Assembly (NCBI GenBank): GCA_026225945.1
Contig: JAMJFZ010000852.1
Coordinates: 766,165-830,164, forward strand
Length of the DNA stretch: 64,000 nt
Source: Cricetomys ansorgei
Taxonomy: Eukaryota; Chordata; Mammalia; Rodentia; Nesomyidae
Direction: 5' to 3'
The position numbers were made by a program, and so were the translations under genes. Numbering within the stretch: position 1 is the stretch's first letter; each line of letters opens with the position of its first letter. Below, piece after piece: positions 50,166-61,722 of this stretch. The notes beneath the pieces are model-generated. The model had not been told where the DNA came from, did no database searches, and worked only from the letters and a program-made list of their open reading frames with translations.

Positions 50166-51015
50166 TGCCGAAATCCAGCCCTGACAAGAGCCCAGCACTG
50201 TCAAGAGTCCAGCGGCCCAGGATGGAGAGGAAGAGTCAGCAAAATAATATGAACAAAACTGCACCTCTTATAGATGGGATCAGACTCCTCTCTTTATTCA
50301 TGAGTTTCTCTCTCCTCTACATCTCTCCTACTACTTCTAATGTCTGTTTTGCCATATATCTTATATATTGTTAGACAAAGCCCCTGAAGGGGAAAGATCA
50401 CACTACAATCACATCTGGATCATAAACTTAAACATCACATAATCATTACAGGTTTTACATTTTAGTGATTACACGTTCCATAATTTTTCAAAAACAAGTT
50501 ATCTTAAAACCCACACCTAAACACCTAGTTCCCCAAATATTTTCTCCGCACAGTACATCTATATCCTAGAAGCAATAGTTTTTCTATTACAGATTAACAG
50601 AGTTTAAGCAAGCCAAGCATTCTCACAGTCAGCTTCTCGTAGCTGGCAGGTGGTCAGGGGATGAGCACACATCATAGAATCCTACCATACACAATTCTTA
50701 ATTAACACAGTGAAACAAGTTCATTATAACTACAAAGCTTTAGGTCAGGGGTCTCTTTGCTTTTCTTAGGTAAAAGGAAAATATAGAGCTGCTGCACAGC
50801 TCTCTGTCCTTAAGGTGCACGCCAAACTCATCAGTAAGCTTTAGAGTATGTAGGCCAGGAAAGAATTTTGCTTGTGGTCAAGGAAGCTCAAGCCTAACAA
50901 TGGGCACTGAAACTCATTTGGTTTTTCTGGATCATGGGTCTGTTTTTCATGGTGAAGCTCATGGCGCCAAGCAAGATAGCTTTTTTTTTGTTCTAGCTAT
51001 CCTAACCCTGACAAA
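50166..51015 (-). mobile_element. Probable LTR (right arm)
   Basis: Mirror of 36,951-37,800, with the same TATA and AATAAA signals on the minus strand. Ends inferred from the left arm. Confidence 0.4.
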
Positions 51016-52789
51016 ACAAGTTCCTAGCAAACAATGTGGTTTCTTCCTACAGTACTGATTCCAAGGCAGCTGGCAAAGCATCCTAATCTAATTCTGTGAC
51101 TAGATGTGAAAAACACCTATTGTTCCTAAAAATACATGTTTCTTAGGTATTCTCTCTGGAGTTTCAGTTGAAACACTAGTTTAACTGAGTGGCGTTGCTT
51201 TGCCTAAGTGGCATTGCTCAAGGGAAAATCCTCACCACTGTTATGTGTGCCAACAACACTGCCCAGTGAGGGGTTAGAGACCCTCATAGACGTTCCATAT
51301 CACAAGAGAGATAGGGAGACCAGGTAGCAACAAGCATGATAAAGCCCAGCAGTAGCAAAGGGCATTCAGGAAACATTCACCCATGACTTTGTCAAAATGA
51401 GGCAAACTCATCCTAGTCTTTGCTAACCAGTGAGTAGTACATCTGAACCTCCAATGCTAGCTGCTGTTCCCCTGCTTTGCTCCCAGCATAAAAGTAACAT
51501 GAAAGCAAGCAAGCCTGAATCTAAACATGAGTCATGCCTAGAGTACAGAGAGCCATTAGGCTAAAAGACACCCTGGGAAGGATCTTCTTAAAGCCCCCAT
51601 TCTGTTCTTTGAGACAAAGGGGGAAAATGCCCTCTTTACAACCCCCCACACCCATTGTCTTGAAACAGTGTTAGGCCCCTCAGAGAGTTCAAAGTGTACA
51701 CATAATGGTGAGACGGGCAAAGGACATTTTCAGCCTGAGTTGTAGCTTCCCAGTGTAAGCCTGTATCTCCCTACACAGATTGATACTAAGATGGCTTCAT
51801 TGTGTCTCTAATCTGTGGCAGAAGGTGGACCTTCAGTTGGACCTTTCTGCCTACATCACACACAAACACTCATCTGATCAACAGATATGCCCTGGAACCT
51901 TTCAAGTTTGAGTTAGCATAGTCATGTCTTCATCAATAAAGAAGTAGGATCTTTCCTCATGGAGAGAATATGTTTAGGTCGGGCCTCAGTATTGAGTGTG
52001 TCTGGGAGTATGGAAATGTCATCTTGAGACAAAAGATGGATGCCAGTGGTAATTCTATTGTGATCCACAGAACAAGGAGATTTGGTGGCAAGCCTGGGTG
52101 CACATGGAGGTACAAAATACACATGGTCATTTAGTCACATAAGAGTGCTTAGAATACAGTATGTCTATTTTGTCCTTCTTGGGCACAGCATAGGACAAAA
52201 GTGATCATGTTGTAGTGAAACACAGTCCTTATTAGAACCTACGTGGCCAGATGCAACCAGCCAGCAGGAGGAAGTGGAAGAGACCAGTGAAAGACCGAGA
52301 TAGGGGTGTGTGGTGGACAAGTAGAAGGCTAAGGCAAGGCGAGAACATGATACTTAGGAGGTGCAGTCATCTAGCTGCCTTTCTTACCTGAGCAGTATTG
52401 GCTACTCAGTAGCATGGACTGAACCACAGGCTAGCCCCCAAGGAAAGTAAAGACAGAAGAAACAGCCACCTGCCTCCCACCGTCGAGGAATGGGAGAAGA
52501 AATGGCATCTGTTTCTCACCCGATGCAGGGTGGGCCAGATGTTCCTGTCACAACACAGGAGACTAACTCTGGAAATCTGCACAAGTTTGTACACTTTTTG
52601 AAGACTCCCCTCCACTGGGACAGAGTTCCTTCTCCAGACTGAATGTGGCCACCTTGTGACATCATACGACAAACAAAGAGAGGGATGACTTCAGCAGACG
52701 GTTGCCCCACTACTGACATTAGAACTTAGTGGCCACTATTCGCTGGGCATCCCTACTGCAAGCAAAGGCACTTTGGCCCACCTTGGGCG
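51016..52789. other. HSFX-b upstream region, non-coding
   Basis: Mirror of 35,177-36,950, differing by scattered substitutions and small indels. This would include the HSFX-b promoter; no element I can name is visible. Confidence 0.4.
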
Positions 52790-54352
52790 ATGTTTAGTGT
52801 CTCGCAGTTGAGAATTCGCCTGCTGGCAAGAAAGAGGGTGAGTGAGGACAGTGTCCCCAAGCTGGTCCTACCCATTGGCCAAGAGCCGGGAAGAGAGACT
52901 CCATGTGATTCTTCACCAGAGCCCTCGGTGGATTCCAGAGATAGTTTGGAGAGGCAAGGTGACCAAGTCGGTACGCAAGGCCCAGCCTCCCAAGACGGCC
53001 TCCCACCTGCAGACCAAAGCCGACCTACAGCCAAGGAGGAAGGTGACACCGACCTCCTCCATCTACCCTTCACTAGGAAGCTGTGGGTCATAGCGCAGAG
53101 TGAGGCTTTTGAGTCTGTGAAGTGGAGTGAAGACGGAGACTCCATCGAGATTGACGTGGGCCTGTTCCAGAGAGAGATCCTTCAAAGAAAGAGCTCGGAG
53201 AAGATATTTAAAGCACAAAGCTTGAAGGGTTTTATTAGCCAGCTCAACCTGCATGGGTTCAGAAAGATTCGCCCAGAGGATTCTGCGTTCTGCTCCAGAG
53301 AGAACAGGGAAATGATGGTAATGTACAAAGTAGTTCTTTGTCTCCCACTTTTTGTGATGAGAACATCTTCCTATCTGCACACCCCACGAACGATGTGCCT
53401 TAAGCTCCTCGTTGAGCAGGGTATATTGTCTACTGAAAGGTACAAGTCACAGACTTTGACATTAAACTCCGGGCTGCCCCTAGATATGGGCAGGCAGGCA
53501 GGCAGGCAGGCAGGCCGTCTCCGAGAAGCCAGGTAATGTCCCATACATACATGTGTCACCTCCTTCCCCTGTGACTCCTTTCTCTTTACTGGAGTGCTGA
53601 CGCAGCACACACCACCAGTCATTTTCTCCATCACACAAAAGAGCAGTATAATGAGGTGGGGTCAGTGTAGCAGTATTTCAAGCTGGCTAACCTAGTCCAT
53701 TTTGTTTTAGATCTACCACAAGGTCAACTTTCAGAGAGACAAGCCGGAGCTCCTGGAGAACACTGAGCAGAGCAAATCGAGAAGCCTGGCTCCCGAGACC
53801 AAGGCACCATCTCCACTCACAAACGATGCCGAGCCAGCACCCACTTCAAAGAAAATGAAGCTTTTGCCTACCAGGCGTTCCCTGAGATTACAGAAGGCCA
53901 AGGAAGAAGCCCAGCAGGGCATCTCCCACCATCAGGGATCCACAGGCAGCCTTTGCAGTGGTGTGCCCTCTAGTAAATGCCAAGAGAGCAACATCCCTGT
54001 GTGTGCCCCAGGCAACTCTCCACTTCAGCAGCCTGGAGTCCTACATGAAGAAGGCACATCTGATGGCAAAGCAGTTTCTCCTTCGGCTACTGATGAACTC
54101 GAAGGGTCTGGACACGTGCCCATTAGCTCCTCAGGGTACCTCCGATTTGGGTATATGATGCCTGTGTACCATATTTGTCGATCCGCCCTGAAAGCTGCCA
54201 TCTCTGCCATATCTCTAAGTGAGGCCAGTAATGAGGAAGAGGAACCGGAGGACAGAGAGAAGGGGAAGATGGGGAAGGAGGGTGAGGAAGGGAGGAGGAG
54301 GAGCAGAAGGAGGAGGAGGAGGAGGAGGGATACTCAGAAAACACATGTATAA
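52790..54352 (+). CDS. HSFX/HSFY-like heat-shock-factor family protein, right-arm copy (389 aa)
   Basis: Same two-exon gene as the left-arm copy: exon 1 at 52,790-53,317, a 393-bp intron (GTAATG ... TTTTGTTTTAG), exon 2 at 53,711-54,352, phase 0. The HSF-type DNA-binding domain is identical to the left-arm copy, including Ser150 and His155 in the recognition-helix region. In exon 2 I noticed one Val-to-Ile change (right arm Ile, in the Gln-Gln-Gly-Ile-Ser segment). At 54,290-54,292 a run of three G replaces four in the left arm. The frame therefore shifts in the low-complexity GGA tract, and the last ~25 residues become Arg-rich and end early, where the left-arm protein has a Glu-rich run and a Cys-Ile-Ile-Cys tail. 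An intron-retaining transcript would stay open for another ~72 codons (248 aa in total) and lose the end of the DNA-binding domain. Convergent with MAGE-2. Confidence 0.8.
53489..53515. repeat. (CAGG)n tetranucleotide repeat in the HSFX-b intron
   Basis: Mirror of the tract at 34,451-34,477, of the same length. Confidence 0.9.
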
Positions 54353-54485
54353 TCTGTGCACTACTCAAAAAAATACAAAGTTAATGAATTTGTGGGCCAC
54401 TGAAGACTGAGAAACATTATTGCTTTTTTTTTTTTTCTGCAAATGAACCGATTTTAATTCTTACTTAAAATCGATCTCATAACAT

Positions 54486-54491
54486 AATAAA
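54486..54491 (+). promoter_or_regulatory. Polyadenylation signal of HSFX-b
   Basis: AATAAA about 135 bp past the stop codon, after a T-tract at about 54,424-54,437; identical context in the left arm. Confidence 0.6.
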
Positions 54492-55039
54492 CATCCTAAA
54501 TGAGCCTGGTGTGTGTGTGCTGTCTATGTCTCGGCCCTCTTCCCCAGTCGTCGTCTCCCTCACTGTTGGGTCAGCCTTGCTGGTTCATGGCAGCAGCAGC
54601 AATTTTATGCCCGAGGCAAACTGGGTGCAGAAGGGTGTGGCTGCTGACCTGCTGGAGTTGCCTCACACTACTGGCTTGCCTCAAAGCAGGAGATTCTATT
54701 CTCCAGGGACTCTGCACCACCAGCAGACGTTGCCAGGAATTTTCTGATCAGCAGCTGAGGTCACTACCACACATGCATTAGCCCTGTAAAGGCACACCTC
54801 AAACTAGCTGCCTATCAGCTAAGGGATGAACACTACTATACCCTGGACCTGAGATGCAGACCCTTAATCTCTGCTCTTGGACTGGGAAAGGGCCTGACAC
54901 AGGAGGGAGACAGACACCGGAAACTTTGCAAAGTAACTGGCAAGACATAGCTACAAAATGTCCAGCACCTAACACTTCTTAATCAACCTCAAGGAATCAG
55001 ATCTACATTTGGGATTTTACATTTAAGAAATTGCTGGGT

Positions 55040-55196
55040 TGCTGGGCAGTGGTGGCACAGGCCTTTGATCTCAGCACTCGGGAGGCAGAGGCAGGCAGAT
55101 CTCTGTGAGTTCCAGGCCAGCCTGGTCTACAGAGTGAGTTCCAGGACAGCCAGAGTTACAACAGAGAACGCTGACTCCAAAACAAACAAACCAAAA
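55040..55196 (+). mobile_element. B1 SINE (right arm)
   Basis: Sense B1: GGGCAGTGGTGGCACAGGCC, AGGCAGAGGCAGGCAGATCT, CAGGCCAGCCTGGTCTACAG and a final A-rich CAAACAAACC tail. Confidence 0.95.
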
Positions 55197-58100
55197 AGAG
55201 CTGGGTGAGACACATCCTTCCTTGCCTGGGGAAACCTCTCCACAGACCTCTTGACTGTGAAAGGCCTCCCCACTGTGGGGCTTCTCCATTGATTCTCCTC
55301 TAATCACAGACTTCCAGGGCATTGGTGTCAACTCAGTGCCTGACCCCAGACTTGCCACATGATCCACCGGAAGACGTTCCTACTCCAAAATAATGATGGG
55401 AGAAAGCACACACAGAGGGCACCAGACACTAAACACCACCGATCTGTGCAATGCAGACTGCCACAGCGCCCAAGTAAGCCTCCATGAGAAGCCATTTCCT
55501 GGCAGTTTTCCATCTCCCTAAAGGCCAAGGTACTTGAGGCCATGTCAGCAAGGCCACAGAGGCTTAGCCGGAGGACTGACCTCACTTCCAGCCCCTTTAT
55601 GAGAGCATAGCAGTCTGGTTGGTGGGTGTCGAAAACTACACATAGTGGGCCTTGCTCTGCAAGCCAACAGTGGCTCAGTATGGTGAGCTGATGGGTACAG
55701 TTATTTAGCTGCCTTCCCGGCACCATTACCCCGCCCCCCCCACCCCACCCCACCCCCAGAGCCCACAGTGGGTCACACCTTCCTCCCCATAGGAGGAGAG
55801 GGCCACTTGAAATATATCTTTCTCCCCTGTCCTAGGTATGGGCTTCTAGCGCTTTGGGATCTGAAACCCAGGTCTGCTGCTTCAGCTGCAGGTTGGTGAG
55901 TACAGTTTGAGTTTTCAGTTCTGCAAACTCACTGGCAGCTAAAGACTTCTGGGCACTGCAAAGGCTTCCCAATGACGACAAGCCACAGACACATGGACAG
56001 AGACCTACAGTGGTTTCTCTATACCATTCCGTGTACCAAGGCTGTGTTTTGTGACAGCAGTCCAACTAGGATTCATTGCTGGAATCCAAGGGCAGCACTG
56101 TCACCAAAGGACAGAAAACACAGATCCTTCTCGCAGAGCACTGAGGACCTGACAGGCTGCACTCTGAGAACCCTGCATCCGGCAATCCGGGAGTCCAGAA
56201 ATGAAGGCCGGTGGCATTCGGTTTCCCCAAACCTTCATGTCCAACTGTATCTTGGGAGACAGTTGTGCAGATAAAGTATCATTTTTCTTGTGTTGCATCC
56301 TGTATGCTTGTCCTAATAATGAGGCCACTTATGCAAACTGATTATCTGCCCAGAGGCACGCTGCTTTCTGTTGTCCCTCGACCCAGAGGGCAGGAACCTC
56401 CCTTTGCTCTGATTAGCAGAGTGGAGCCCTAAGTGTAGATGGGTCATTACTCACTCGAAGGACTTTGTAAGCCAACGCTCAGAACTTGTCATGGGTAATA
56501 AGTACCTAATTCTTGCGATGTCCAAGGCCTGCCTTTACCATCCTTGCAGGTCCCTGAATTTCTCTGTCACACTCAGTAATTAACTGCAGACTACCCTGTC
56601 AGCAGTACCTACTCCAAGAGCGTCCCTAGGCTGGGATTCCCTGGGCTCCTGGTGCTGTTCCCCAGGCTTTCTGTGAATATCTCTGCCCACGGTGCTCTGT
56701 TGCTCTTGTGCTTTCCCCACATTAAGGAATTCCCTGGTCTACCTAGAGGCTACTCAGCTTGTGAGTATAATTCTCACATCAAGGGAACCTGAGAGGTCCC
56801 TTCTCCTGAGACTTTCCGAGCCCAGCTGGGGATACAGATGCGCACCACCACATCTGGTAGATGTCATGAGAGCCGCCTAGCCGACCTCAGGCTGGAAGGG
56901 TGAGCAAGCCTGGGATCCAGGTGTATTTAATCTGTGATATCTTTCCAGCCACATCATGTGTCAAGCAGGGATGGGGAAATCCCCAATGCTGGGACCTCGG
57001 CACTCCTCACCTAGGAAGGTGGTCTGACAGTCTGTCCATCAGAACAGGTGGAACATGTTTCCTGTATGTAAAGGCCCTGGTGCAGTACCTATGTGAGGGG
57101 AGCCTCAGCAAAAGGCGGGAGGCTGTTAGTTCCATTAGAATTTTATTATTCCAGCCCCTTTCACCTTGGGGTGGTGGTGCTGTCACTGTTCTCTAGGACA
57201 CATCAGAGAGTATGTAGCCCAGCGTGGGCCCACAGAATGGCTAACTGGCCACAGTGAGACTTCAGGATTAAAATTCACTGAATCCTCCCTCTTGTTGGAC
57301 ACATGTTGAAATCTGAATGCCCATTAGTCTGCCTTCCAGCCAAACCACCACCTTCTATTTCGGCAACTCCCCAAATCCAGTACCTCCCTGAAGAGTTCAC
57401 GACATGTTGTGGAGATAATCCAACTGAAATGCTGTCCTTCGGTTCAGGAGATGGGTCAGAGGATAAAGAGCGGTAGCTGCTCAGGCCCAGGGATCTGGCT
57501 GACTTCCCTGCAACCGAGATGTGTAGTGGGACCCAGCACCATGCATCTGTGCATCTGTCATCTTAGCATGCCTATGCCTGTTCTGACATGGTAGGAGAGG
57601 CAGGAGAATCCTCCAGAATCACTCTGGCAGCTAACCTGGAGTGCATAATGTAGCAGGAGAAGCGAGCGAGGTCCCACCTCTACAAGGTGGAAGGCAAGAA
57701 AGTTGTTCTCCCCGCCATTCATACTTACACTGATGCAGATGCCCCCGCCACGCACACACACGAATAACTTTTAAAAATTGTAGTGAATAGTCAGTTTCCA
57801 TCTCTCTTAACCAAGCAAGCAGAGAGAAACCGTCAGGACTTGTAGGTCCCCTTTTCCCACAATTCCTCCCGTCTCAGGAACCCCTTTCTGAGAGTGGGGC
57901 AAACCACGCAGTACAAGTGATGTGCTTAGTTATACCTCCCGTTCCTGTCCCAGGATGTGATTCCTCTCTGCATCGTTTAGTTTGGGGTTTTAGGGCAATG
58001 GGGATACAACACACCCACAGGACTGTCACATGCTATGCAAATATCCTGCCATTGAAAGACACACCCCAAGCCCAATTCCTCCCTGCTAAGTCCACTCACA

Positions 58101-58974
58101 AACAGGACTGCTCAGATCAGTTTTTCCTTCTCAGAACTCAAGTCTCTCATAGCTCCCAAGGACCTGGCCCTGGGTGTTTTGCAGTTCGATGACAATCATC
58201 TCCCTCAGAAGGAATTGCCATTTCTGTGACTCGGAAGCTGCCTTGGTTAGGGCACTGATGCTGGGCTGCTCTCCCTTGTAGAGCCCTCGGCAGCCCTCCT
58301 GTAATTGTCCTTGTGGTTATCTAAAGGGCCTCCTCACTGCCTTCCACACAGGGCCGTGGCTCCAGCACTCACCCTAGCTCCAGCAAAAGGGCCCGGCTGT
58401 GGCCAAATCCTTCTACTAACACAGGGCTTTGCCCAGTGCATGTGCTCCAAGAATGTTTTGGAGAAGGAACAGAGATTCTATATCTATACTTTAGTGTGGA
58501 ACTTAAGAAGTTAACCAGAGCGAGAGACAAAAGAATGTAAGTCAACAAAAACTAACAATTTATTCTGTTTTTCATGAAAATGACAAGTTCTATACCATTG
58601 CCTGGGTATTTCCTATTGGAATGCCATGGTATGGTGTGACATATTACAAGTTAGGTATAAGTCATTCTCGTTTGCTTACAAAATAATAAAATTCTCCTAA
58701 CCTGGATCGACAACCGTAGGTGCATTACTAATGCCACTTGTACAGTTAAAACATCCCCAGCTAATGAACCTGATAGTGAACATGGTAACATTTTGAAATA
58801 CCAAGAATCCCACAGTCACCCAGATGGAACAGGAAGAGTGGAAGTGTTCATGCTCTCCTCCCACAACAGCTCCAGCAATGAGGGTAGAGCACTCAGAGCA
58901 CTGATCTGCCTGACCTGATGTTGGCTGGAACCGTGTGGGTCAGAGCAGCAGTGTCACCTGCTGGGAGACTCGGC
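55197..58974. other. Right-arm intergenic sequence between HSFX-b and MAGE-2
   Basis: Mirror of 29,156-32,760, with an ID/B4-like fragment near 57,990-58,075. About 150 bp at 58,443-58,599 are missing from the left arm, but part of them (ACAAAAAC ... TTCATGAAAATGACAAG) is present downstream of MAGE-4. A G/C homopolymer-rich spot lies at 55,732-55,760. Confidence 0.5.
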
Positions 58975-59892
58975 CTAGACCCTCTCTATCTCATCTCTCA
59001 GAGCCTCTGCATACATGAAGGGGTAGGATCTGGACACTTCTTAACTATGCTGGCAAAAAACCTCAACACTTTCATCCTGGTGGTTTCGACATGGGCCTTG
59101 GGCCCCACAGGAACTCGTGGCGAGGAGGATCGATGTTGGCCACCTGCCTGTATCGCAGGTACCCTTCCCGCACAAAGTGCTCAGTGATGAGGCTCCTGGG
59201 CTCCCCGTACAGGAAGTGCTCCCTCCCGGCATACAGCCCCATGACATTCAACAGGCTCCACAACACTTCCTCACTGACACAATTGTCCTCTACGAAGGTG
59301 ATGGACAGCAAGATGATAACAAGGCCCATCTTGGGGATCCCGGGAACTCCGTTCTCCAGTCCATCATAGGTGATCCCCAAGGCACTGACTAGGACATAGG
59401 TTGGTAAGGGGGTCCACCTCCATTACATCGATGCCAAACAATAGCCACATGCAGTCAGAGGCCTTATGAAAGATCATAAGGTAGTATACCCTCGTAATGG
59501 CAATTGATCCTCTCCAGAATTTCTGCTTTAGTGGCAGTCTGGTTCAACTGATACTTGAGGAAAGAACCACACCAAGCTAACTACCTCGCGATTTACGAGG
59601 TCCTGGGAGGGGAATACTGCATTGGACACTTCCCTCACATGGTTGCCAGAGGCCTCCCAGGAAGGTGCTCCTGCCGCAGAGCCCATGGCAATGGGAGCAG
59701 AGGAGGCTCCCTGAGCACCCTGGGGAGAACTGAGCATGCCTCCAACAGACACACCCCCTGAAGTGGTGGCCCTGGCCTCTACCTCCCCTGCTTCTGAAAT
59801 GGGTCCTGGGCACCCTCCAGGTCCCTCAACTCCCTCTGTGGCTGAACGCTGTCTGGGAGGTCCGAGCTCCTGCTGTTCCCAGTGGGATCCAT
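58975..59892 (-). pseudogene. MAGE-A-like gene, multiply frameshifted (MAGE-2, right arm)
   Basis: Mirror copy of MAGE-1: ATG at 59,892, ancestral TAG at 58,975-58,977. The first lesion is early: a G-run of three at 59,801-59,803 (four in the other copies, minus-strand C) shifts the frame and stops at 59,779, leaving only 37 codons. Further differences from MAGE-1 include a two-base loss near 59,560 at the Leu-Leu-Lys-Tyr start of the MHD, an extra base near 59,490, a two-base loss at about 59,400, a one-base loss near 59,100 in the Gly-Pro-Arg segment and a change near 59,035. It retains the C-run and T-run lengths that are altered in MAGE-1, so the two arm copies were broken independently. 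The middle of the MHD still reads open for about 100 codons (59,380-59,072). Confidence 0.85.
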
Positions 59893-60293
59893 GCTGAGTT
59901 TCCTGGGAACACAGGAAGACAGCTTGCAGCTCACAGGGATGAAGACTCTCAAGCCTGGGGAGAAAGGGAGAGGGTGAGTGGACTCTGCAGAGTTGTTCCT
60001 TGGGCAGCTCTCAGAAGCAACTGTTGCACGTTTTTGCTGGAGGGTGCTCCAAGGACAAAGGACCCTGGCGCCGCATGTGCCTCTGAGAGGCTCCAGAAGG
60101 AAGAGACTGGGCTCCGAGGTTGCATGGCTCTTCTTCCCTGAGGTACATTCACAGAGCACGTTCCTGTGTCTCTGAGATGGAACAGGAGGCAGTGAGGACA
60201 GACATTTCACACCTGTTGAGGGGAGACCGACAGAGGCAGCCCGGTCCAGTGTGGTTCCTCTGTGCTACAACAGTACACCAACCCGACTCTCAC

Positions 60294-60366
60294 CTTGACT
60301 GATGGCTATGTCGAGCAAGTTCCCTGTGATCCCGGTGTCCAACTTCTTTAAGGCAAGAGACTACTC
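60294..60366 (-). other. Predicted 73-bp 5' non-coding exon of MAGE-2
   Basis: Mirror of the exon at 27,757-27,829, with CCACAG acceptor and AAG|GTGAG donor intact. Confidence 0.6.
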
Positions 60367-61185
60367 CTGTGGTAAAGAAAGAAGAGGAGGAGGGGGGAGG
60401 AACCCACCCAGAGAGCCTCTGTTTCCCCACAGCCCTTAGCACCTGTCCACTTCTGACCCCCGACAGCTTACCTGGATTCCTGGACACAAAGACACCTCTT
60501 CCGGCAAATGCGCCAGGTGCCCCCCGGGCTCTGGTGGCAGCCCAAGCTGCACAGGCTCACCTTCCTGAGGGAGGAGGAGATGCAGGTGTACAACTATGGC
60601 CTCTGCACAAGCCTGTTCAGGGCTTCTCAATTCTGGCAAAAGACGCTGGGTCCTTTGTTTCTTGCAGATCTCGAAGCTTCTCCTTCCCTCTCATTCCTCA
60701 CAAAGCCACTCCTGAGCATGAGATGCAGACAATGTAGCCTGATTATCCCAGCCTACCTAACTCTCTGTTTGGGGGAGGGTCTGAGCGCCTCTTCCTTCTG
60801 AAAGTCCAGATGGCTGCACGCCCTGCACTAGGTGAGGCTGGGGAACAGGCCACCATGGGGGATACCCTGGCCTCTCATGGTCGCTCCTCTGTATGCGTCT
60901 AGGGTGACCCACTGAGCAAAGGCCTGATTCTGATGACTGGGCCCCGTTTGATGCAGTGCACACCACAGGGTACAACACCGGGGAACCCTCTCTAGGCTGT
61001 GGGTCTAGGTTTGACTTTCATGCCCCTGTGGCCGGGGCCTCGGTCTGGGAACCTTGGAAACAGGCTCCAGACAGGCGTTCACGCCAACTGGCACCTGCCC
61101 CTTGGTGATCGGCTAGCCAAAATGACCACACTGGATTACCTGAAGACTTCCTCCCCACTGTGTCCTGTGACAACCCCCAAACCGC

Positions 61186-61722
61186 TTACCCAGGTCCCCC
61201 GCCACAGCCCACTGACTGAGCTACACCTGGGTCCCCGGGCCACAACTTACTGAATGAGATACACCCGGGTCCTCTGGCCACAGTCCACTGACTGTGCAGA
61301 GTCCCTAGCCGTCGAAGGGTAAAGTTCATCCCTGTGGGCCCACCTGCGTCCAGGCTGACCACAGGCACGAGCTGCCTATGGAGGGCCACCTCTCCTGCAA
61401 GGGTCGTTCCTCTCCTCCTTGAGCTCTCACCTCCACTCTGAAATCCCTCCATGGCTGTGTCCTGTCCAGGAACCTCACTGAAGGGTCCTTCCTTCCCCAG
61501 GAAACTAGGGTGTGGAAGTAGAGAGGAGGGGGCCTCCCCTCTGCTTTCAGCATCATTCCAAGCCCCAGGCCCCTCGCCAAACAGCTCTAGCTCCCCAAGA
61601 TCACAGAGGGCAATGCATAAGTCCTCCACCGAGGGCTCGTCCTCACAGGCCAGCGCCCTGTTGCTGGACGACAATCCGCTGCGGATCAGGGCTTGTACAT
61701 ACACGGTCTGGGGCTTCCACAA
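61186..61722 (-). other. GC-rich MAGE-2 upstream block with a 178-codon open frame
   Basis: Mirror of 26,445-26,935. In this arm the frame is the longest of the three copies. The left arm and the spacer copy break it with small indels, and its C-terminal part is encoded by the VNTR. I recognise no domain; a regulatory or untranslated role is more likely. Confidence 0.3.
61193..61300. repeat. ~38-bp VNTR, about 3 units (right arm)
   Basis: Three units with the core CCCACTGACTGAGCTACACC; counterpart of 26,827-26,935. Confidence 0.85.
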
